Source of the DNA: Bacteroidota bacterium
GTDB taxonomy: Bacteria > Bacteroidota > Bacteroidia > Bacteroidales > Dysgonomonadaceae
Length of the DNA stretch: 11,718 nt
Reading direction: 5' to 3'
Assembly (NCBI GenBank): GCA_023399295.1
Contig: JAEWQF010000076.1
Location: 1-11,718 of the forward strand
In this document: piece by piece, positions 7,713-11,718 of the stretch
Numbering within the stretch: the stretch's first letter is position 1
Layout: every line of letters begins with the position of its first letter
Notes under the pieces: model-generated
The model's database searches: none
What the model saw: the letters and a program-made list of their open reading frames with translations, nothing else
What the model was told of the DNA's origin: nothing
Program-made: the position numbers and the translations under genes

Positions 7713-7738
7713 AAAAAAAACGGCTCAGTTGCTGCCGT
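7713..7738 (-). terminator. Terminator-like hairpin abutting sufC
   Basis: On the minus strand ACGGC and GCCGT (bases 7738-7734 and 7724-7720) pair around a 9-base loop, and eight T residues run from 7720 to 7713, sharing one base with the stem. The last T touches the first ATG of sufC. The stem is only 5 bp but the U-tract is perfect, so it resembles a modest intrinsic terminator. It could end mlaEF transcription, or serve as the terminator half of an attenuator for sufCDS. No promoter is apparent between it and the sufC ATG at 7685. Confidence 0.5.
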
Positions 7739-7815
7739 GCCGCCTGAGAAACTCATTCCCGGTCTGCCAATGGAGAGCGGGTATTACCGTCACACAATAA
7801 CAAATAGCGGCACGG
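7735..7815 (-). repeat. Long-range inverted repeat in the sufC leader (possible antiterminator stem)
   Basis: A perfect 9-base complementary pair flanks a 63-base interior. The minus-strand left arm CCGTGCCGC is at 7815-7807 and the right arm GCGGCACGG at 7743-7735, with one extra U-G wobble at the inner end. The right arm shares bases 7738-7735 with the left arm of the terminator-like hairpin at 7720-7738, so the two stems cannot form together. That exclusivity is what an attenuator or riboswitch expression platform requires. The interior carries only weak local stems (TGAG/CTCA, CCCG/CGGG), and I recognise no known riboswitch core. Confidence 0.5.
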
Positions 7816-7878
7816 AATTGTTTGCTCACACGGTTTGATTATCGAAGTACTGTGCTCTATTTTATTCCATTGTCTCAT
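7753..7878 (-). CDS. Short 41-codon ORF with three cysteines, possible leader peptide of sufCDS
   Basis: An ATG four bases after the mlaF stop opens a 41-codon frame with a good ribosome-binding-like string (GAAAGGA, 7 bases upstream, inside the end of mlaF). The product is basic to neutral and low in complexity, and I recognise no family. It has cysteines at 17, 23 and 29, exactly six residues apart (KPCEQ, IPCRY, LLCDG). The Cys23 codon is inside the left arm of the 9-bp inverted repeat, and the stop codon lies 9 bases before the right arm. This placement would let ribosome position control the two alternative stems, as in amino-acid attenuation. It may equally be a chance ORF; no coding bias can be judged over such a length. 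Confidence 0.3.
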   Translation of the reverse strand: MRQWNKIEHSTSIIKPCEQTIPCRYLLLCDGNTRSPLADRE

Positions 7879-7882
7879 CAGT

Positions 7883-8662
7883 TTATCCTTTCTCCTCCTC
7901 GCTGATCAGCTCCTCCGCTTCCTTGATCTTGCGGAACAGGTCGGAGGCGAAGACGAAGTCGTTCAGCTTCTCGTTGTCGGCGTCCATCACCTGTGACTTG
8001 CTTCCCTCCCACTCCTTGATCCCCTCATTGAGGAAGATGACGTTGTCGCCGATGTTGATCACCGAGTTCATGTCGTGTGACACCACGATGGTGGTGATGT
8101 TGAAATCGGTCGTCACATCACTGATCAACTCATCGATCACCTGCGACGTCTTGGGGTCGAGACCTGAATTGGGCTCGTCACAGAAGAGATACTTTGGATT
8201 GAGTACGATGGCACGGGCTATGGCTGCGCGTTTCTTCATCCCGCCGCTGATCTCTGATGGGAGCAGGTTGGCCGCCTGCAACAGATCCACCCGCTCCAGG
8301 CAGAACTCAGCCCTTTTGCGCCGCTCACGCCTGTTCTTTCGTGAGAACATATCAAGGGGAAACATCACGTTCTCCAACACCGTGCGCGAATCGAACAAAG
8401 CGGCACCCTGGAAAAGCATGCCGATGTCACGCCGCAACCGGCGCACCTCGCCACTGCGCATGGCAGTAAGGTTTCTTCCGTCGTAAAGGATCTCGCCCGA
8501 TGAGGGCTGGGTGAGACCCACCATACATTTTAACATCACTGTCTTGCCTGATCCGCTTTTGCCGATGATGATGTTCACCACTCCCTTGTGGAAGGTGGCA
8601 TCGATGTTTTTTAAAACAATCGTACCATCAAACTCTTTCACCAGGTTCCTTACCTCTATCAT
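7883..8662 (-). CDS. MlaF-type ABC transporter ATP-binding protein
   Basis: This is the cytoplasmic ATPase of an Mla-type (YrbE/YrbF, MCE-associated) lipid transporter, which moves phospholipids between the inner and outer membranes. The 259 residues contain Walker A GKSGSGKT (34-41), Q-loop Q85 in GMLFQGAALFDSRTVLENV, signature ISGGMKKRAAIARA (138-151), Walker B YLFCDEPNSGLDP (158-170) and H-loop H196 (VSHDM). The SGGMKKRAA form of the signature and the LFQGAALFDS string are typical of MlaF, as opposed to general importers. The C-terminus is a highly charged tail (EAEELISEEEKG). It lies 15 bases after the permease gene in one operon. No MCE-domain (MlaD) or MlaC gene follows. Confidence 0.92.
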   Translation of the reverse strand: MIEVRNLVKEFDGTIVLKNIDATFHKGVVNIIIGKSGSGKTVMLKCMVGLTQPSSGEILYDGRNLTAMRSGEVRRLRRDIGMLFQGAALFDSRTVLENVMFPLDMFSRKNRRERRKRAEFCLERVDLLQAANLLPSEISGGMKKRAAIARAIVLNPKYLFCDEPNSGLDPKTSQVIDELISDVTTDFNITTIVVSHDMNSVINIGDNVIFLNEGIKEWEGSKSQVMDADNEKLNDFVFASDLFRKIKEAEELISEEEKG

Positions 8663-8677
8663 CTCTTTTCTGTTTTT

Positions 8678-9427
8678 TTATCCCATTGCCAGCTGCGTAA
8701 AGACCAGGTCGCTTGCAAGGATCAGGATGCTGTTAATCACCACCGAGCGGGTGCTGGCCTCCCCCACCTCCAATGCTCCCCCGCGGGCATTGAATCCAAA
8801 GTAGGCTGCCACCGAGGCGATGATGAAACCAAATAGCATCGATTTGGCGATGGAATACCATACAAACGACTCGGTGAAGAATGCCTGAATGCCATAGACG
8901 TAGGTTCCCACGGAGGGGGTACCCAGCACCATGCAGATGATATATCCACCAAATAGTCCCATGAACATGCTGAAGATCACCAATACCGGCATGAAAGCAA
9001 CGAAAGCGGCAATCTTGGGCAGTATCAGGTAGTTGGCTGAGTTAACCCCCATGATCTCCAGGGCATCCACCTGTTCGGTAATCCGCATGGAACCGATCTC
9101 GGAGGCGATGTTCGATCCCACCTTACCGGAAAGGATCAGACACATGATGGTAGAGGAGAACTCCAGCAGAATGATCTCACGCGAAACCACCCCCACGGTG
9201 AAACGTGGCAACATGGGCGAGTCGATATTGAGAGCGATCTGCAATACGATCACCGCTCCAATGAAGAAGGAGATGATCACCACAATCCATATTGAATTGA
9301 CTCCCAGCGAATAGACACTCTTCAGGAACTCCTTCAGAAACTGACTGAATTTGTCGGGCAAGGTCAACACTCGCTTCATCAGCAACGCGTATTCACCTAC
9401 ACTTTCCAGTGAACGGAGGATCATCAT
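8678..9427 (-). CDS. MlaE-type ABC transporter permease
   Basis: This inner-membrane permease pairs with the adjacent MlaF-type ATPase and would normally engage an MCE-domain protein to carry phospholipids across the envelope. The 249 residues match the MlaE/YrbE length and carry its hallmark blocks. These are EIGSMRITEQVDALEIMGVN (110-129, the coupling region), LPKIAAFVAFMPVLVIFS (136-153) and GFNARGGALEVGEASTRSVV (211-230). Hydrophobic segments lie at about 45-65, 85-103, 138-168, 190-212 and 228-247. It is the first gene of the mlaEF pair. Two adjacent ATGs (9427 and 9424) could both start it. It diverges from the ygjP-like gene across a 77-base promoter region. Confidence 0.93.
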   Translation of the reverse strand: MMILRSLESVGEYALLMKRVLTLPDKFSQFLKEFLKSVYSLGVNSIWIVVIISFFIGAVIVLQIALNIDSPMLPRFTVGVVSREIILLEFSSTIMCLILSGKVGSNIASEIGSMRITEQVDALEIMGVNSANYLILPKIAAFVAFMPVLVIFSMFMGLFGGYIICMVLGTPSVGTYVYGIQAFFTESFVWYSIAKSMLFGFIIASVAAYFGFNARGGALEVGEASTRSVVINSILILASDLVFTQLAMG

Positions 9428-9455
9428 GGGGCATTTTTGATCTTTTTCATCACTG

Positions 9456-9463
9456 CAAAGATA
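9456..9463 (-). promoter_or_regulatory. Candidate -7 promoter element of the mlaEF operon
   Basis: The minus strand reads TATCTTTG, an exact TAnnTTTG match and identical to the element before the sigma-factor gene. It lies about 28 bases upstream of the MlaE ATG, a normal distance for a short leader. Upstream sequence is AT-rich, with only a weak -33 candidate (a TTTA about 17 bases away). Confidence 0.5.
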
Positions 9464-9492
9464 GATATTTTTATTTCTAGTGCATAAATCAT

Positions 9493-9500
9493 TATTTTTG
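9493..9500 (+). promoter_or_regulatory. Candidate -7 promoter element of the ygjP-like gene
   Basis: TATTTTTG matches the Bacteroidetes -7 consensus TAnnTTTG and ends only four bases before the ATG at 9505. Transcription starting the usual few bases downstream would begin at or next to the ATG, so the mRNA would be leaderless or nearly so. The region is very T-rich and a chance match is possible. Confidence 0.35.
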
Positions 9501-9504
9501 TGGC

Positions 9505-10221
9505 ATGTTCGAACTAAACGACAGGGAGTTGGGCAGAATCGTAGTCACAACGAACCGAAGGGCAAAGAATATCATCGCTCGACGGAAGGAGAGTTTCATC
9601 CAACTCACCGTCCCCATCGATTTTAACCCTCGACGCATCCCCTCTCTCTTGCAGGAGCTTCGTCCACGACTACAAAAAATTAAACCACTGCCGCCAATCA
9701 TGTTCAGGGAAGAGGATGTGATCACCTCGCTCACCTTCGAGGCACGACTGCTGCGTGATCCCTTTCAGGAGAAGCTGCGTCTTACCCTGAAGGAGCGGCA
9801 ACTTTCTCTTTTCCTGCCGGAAAAACTGGAGATCACACGTGGGGAGGTGCAACAGGCTATTCGCAGTGCGATCACCGATGTGCTGCGCATTGAGGCCAAA
9901 CGAATACTACCGGAGAAAACTGCATTCTTTGCCCGTCAGCATGGGCTTACCTACCGAAATGTGAAGATCGGCAGCAGCCGTGGCCGCTGGGGCAGCTGCT
10001 CCACACACAAGGACATCAACTACTCACTCTACCTGATGCTGTTACCGGAACATCTCATCGACTATGTGGTGTTGCACGAGCTGGCTCATACAGTGGAGAT
10101 GAACCACAGTAGTAATTTCTGGAAGCTGCTTCATCAGATGTGCGGAGAGAACACAGAGATCTATCGGCAAGAGACAAAAAAATTTAAGTCAGATGGTTAC
10201 CGATTTCTGACCGGTAAGTAA
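9505..10221 (+). CDS. YgjP-like zinc metalloprotein (DUF45 / M48-related)
   Basis: The protein belongs to the YgjP/DUF45 family of zincin-fold proteins related to SprT/WLM metallopeptidases. Its E. coli relative YgjP has been reported to act on UTP in vitro, but the cellular role of the family is not settled. The 238 residues are close to the usual length. The metal site is HELAHTVEMNHSSNFW, with H191, E192, H195 and the third ligand H201. It is preceded by the family signature SSRGRWGSCS (157-166) and NYSLYLMLLPEHLIDYVVLH (172-191). The N-terminal half (about 10-110) is the family's basic, strand-rich region. There is no signal peptide or membrane segment, so it is cytosolic. It is the only main gene on the plus strand and ends 10 bases from the convergent yihY-type gene. 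Confidence 0.92.
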   Translation: MFELNDRELGRIVVTTNRRAKNIIARRKESFIQLTVPIDFNPRRIPSLLQELRPRLQKIKPLPPIMFREEDVITSLTFEARLLRDPFQEKLRLTLKERQLSLFLPEKLEITRGEVQQAIRSAITDVLRIEAKRILPEKTAFFARQHGLTYRNVKIGSSRGRWGSCSTHKDINYSLYLMLLPEHLIDYVVLHELAHTVEMNHSSNFWKLLHQMCGENTEIYRQETKKFKSDGYRFLTGK

Positions 10222-10231
10222 TCTACGAGGG

Positions 10232-11716
10232 TCAGAGATCCTTGATCAGTTGGTCTTCCTCTCTGTTGTAGATGCTCATGCGTGAATTGAGTAATGCTTC
10301 CCAGTGCTCCCTGAAGTCGCCTTCCATATCGATCATAAAATCTTCCGATCCTTGCTCATCCAACTTGCTCATCAACCCGTTCACGGTGATCAGATTGATG
10401 TCGATCGCCGGCTGGTATGCCGTCACCCGCTCATCGTGTGGTGAGGGGGTGGCAGAGATGATGCGCAGTTCAAGCAGTTCGTCAATGATGTCACTGGTGA
10501 GGCGAGCCGGCACCTTGCAGCGCAGCGAGAGCTGTTCGGCAGTGAGTGGAAGCTTTTCATCGGCGAAACGCTGTACGATAGCCGAGGTGATCATCAGCGT
10601 AAAGAAGTCGCGATAACGACGGCTGATGTTGCGGGTCTCTTTCTCGAACAAGAAGTTACGGACATTCTGTGCGGCATAGGAGATCTCGGCACCAATCAGC
10701 ACGATGAACCAGGACATCTGGAGCCAGAGGAGCATCAGCGGGATGGCAGCAAAAGTACCGTAAATGGCATTGTAGCGGGTGATCCAAAGCTGTCCGCTGA
10801 GGTAGAGCATCTGGAAAAACTGGAAGGCGGCGCCGGCAAGTGCTCCGGCGATGAGTGCATTGAGGAACTTTACCTTGGTGTTGGGCAGGAACTTGTAGAG
10901 GGCTGTGAAGATGAAGATGATCACCACCAGCGGTACGATGTTGAGCAACCGAGGGATAAAGGGATAAAGGATATAGATGATCTTCAACGTGTTGTTCTGT
11001 GGGTAGCTGATGATGTTGAGCGCGTTCACCAGCACGAAGAAGAAGGGTATGAGCAACACCATTGCCGAATAGTCGGTCACTTTCCGTCCGATGCTCCTGC
11101 CACGGGTGATGCGCCATATCTTGTTGAAGTTGTTCTCGATGTCACCAAAGAGGTTCATGATGGTGTAGAGAAATAACAGGATGCCGATCCCGGCAAAGAC
11201 GCCTCCCCCGCGTGCCTCCTCAAGTGATTTCTCGATCAGTTCGAACAGCAGGTTCAGGAACTCCCGCGTGCGTCCGTCGGCAGTAACCTCTTCCGTGATG
11301 CCGGGTGTCATCGCGTCGGCAGCAGCCTCCCCGTCAGTGGCAATGCTTTCACTTTGTCGTTCGAAGAAGACAACCATGCTGTCGGTATCCGGATTGGGTG
11401 CCTGTGCCATCACCTCGTTGTTGGTCTGCTCCCCCAACATAAAGCTGAAGATGCTGCTCTCCATGATGTTCTCGATGCCAAAGCCACGCGCGATGGCGAA
11501 GATCACCGCCAACAGTGGTACAATGGAGAGCAAGGTGCGGTAGGTGAGCGAACGGGCACTGGCTGCGATGTCGAGCTCCTGTACATTCCGAACGGTGAGG
11601 ATCACCGTCTTGATGATGTTGTAGAGGATATTTTTCTTGTTGGAGAGCGTTTCGGGATTCTGCCGCCAGATGCCATAGGAGAGGAAATGCAGCAGCTCCT
11701 TCATCCGGATCTTCAT
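10232..11716 (-). CDS. YihY/BrkB-family inner-membrane protein (formerly mislabelled RNase BN)
   Basis: This is a multi-pass membrane protein of the YihY/BrkB (UPF0761) family, whose function is not established; the old RNase BN label belongs to a different protein. The 494 residues give about six membrane segments, at roughly 58-78, 172-192, 216-236, 256-275, 285-305 and 320-347. They include the family motifs SLTYRTLLSIVPLLAV (56-71), YTIMNLFGDIENNFNKIWRI (184-203) and YNAIYGTFAAIPLMLLWLQM (315-334). After about residue 360 comes a soluble tail with a winged-helix-like part (LPLTAEQLSLRCKVPARLTS, 389-408) and an acidic end. The loop after the first segment (about 95-150) is long, acidic and low in complexity. 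The ATG at 11716 is two bases from the window edge, so an upstream start cannot be excluded; the ATG at 11704 is another option. Confidence 0.9.
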   Translation of the reverse strand: MKIRMKELLHFLSYGIWRQNPETLSNKKNILYNIIKTVILTVRNVQELDIAASARSLTYRTLLSIVPLLAVIFAIARGFGIENIMESSIFSFMLGEQTNNEVMAQAPNPDTDSMVVFFERQSESIATDGEAAADAMTPGITEEVTADGRTREFLNLLFELIEKSLEEARGGGVFAGIGILLFLYTIMNLFGDIENNFNKIWRITRGRSIGRKVTDYSAMVLLIPFFFVLVNALNIISYPQNNTLKIIYILYPFIPRLLNIVPLVVIIFIFTALYKFLPNTKVKFLNALIAGALAGAAFQFFQMLYLSGQLWITRYNAIYGTFAAIPLMLLWLQMSWFIVLIGAEISYAAQNVRNFLFEKETRNISRRYRDFFTLMITSAIVQRFADEKLPLTAEQLSLRCKVPARLTSDIIDELLELRIISATPSPHDERVTAYQPAIDINLITVNGLMSKLDEQGSEDFMIDMEGDFREHWEALLNSRMSIYNREEDQLIKDL

Positions 11717-11718
11717 CC

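Noticed and set aside
7753..7878. The 41-codon ORF as a remnant of sufB
   Set aside because: Its translation shows none of the SufB C-terminal motifs, and the region is too short and differently organised to be a decayed scaffold gene.
7713..7882. Known structured RNA (tRNA, SRP RNA, 6S RNA, common riboswitch) in the mlaF-sufC gap
   Set aside because: No cloverleaf, no GGAAGGAAGCAGCC-like SRP loop, and no recognisable riboswitch core could be seen. The structure is described only as an unassigned leader.
7923..8486. Plus-strand ORF of 187 codons over the MlaF-type ATPase
   Set aside because: It is antisense to a complete ABC ATPase with all motifs; the translation is low-complexity and Ser/Arg-rich.
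1..11718. Mobile elements, CRISPR arrays, toxin-antitoxin or phage-defence genes
   Set aside because: No transposase, integrase, terminal inverted repeats, spaced direct repeats or defence-family proteins were found, and every long reading frame is explained by a housekeeping or transport gene.

Overview
The window looks like a chromosomal segment from a Bacteroidales bacterium, probably a Porphyromonadaceae or Dysgonomonadaceae-type gut or anaerobic-digester lineage; the family assignment is inference. The evidence is a SusC/RagA-type TonB-dependent receptor preceded by an ECF sigma factor and a FecR anti-sigma factor, Bacteroidetes-style -7 promoter elements (TAnnTTTG), and a group II SUF iron-sulfur cluster set. 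Nine of the ten main genes lie on the minus strand. There are no rRNA or tRNA genes, insertion sequences, CRISPR arrays or phage genes, and no gene-free stretch longer than about 200 bases.

From right to left, in the direction of most transcription: a YihY/BrkB-family membrane protein (10232-11716, minus) converges on a YgjP-like zinc metalloprotein (9505-10221, plus). The plus-strand gene diverges from an MlaE-type permease (8678-9427) and an MlaF-type ATPase (7883-8662), which together form a lipid ABC transporter core. A 170-base structured intergenic region follows. It contains a short cysteine-containing ORF, a long-range 9-bp inverted repeat and a terminator-like hairpin whose U-tract abuts the first ATG of sufC. 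Then come sufC (6942-7712), sufD (5582-6922) and sufS (4311-5549), which build iron-sulfur clusters. sufB, sufE and sufU are absent from the window.

The left third is a trans-envelope signalling cassette: an ECF sigma factor (3682-4260), a FecR anti-sigma factor (2637-3620) and a SusC-family receptor with an N-terminal STN signalling domain (from 2467 leftward, C-terminus outside the window). In such cassettes, substrate binding by the receptor is relayed through the STN domain to the periplasmic part of FecR, which releases the sigma factor to transcribe the receptor and its SusD partner. The substrate cannot be read from the sequence.

Most of the window is ordinary. The best candidate for something undescribed is the mlaF-sufC intergenic region, which has the layout of an attenuator: a translated leader with three evenly spaced Cys codons, and two mutually exclusive RNA stems ahead of a cysteine desulfurase operon. 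This is a hypothesis built from the sequence alone.
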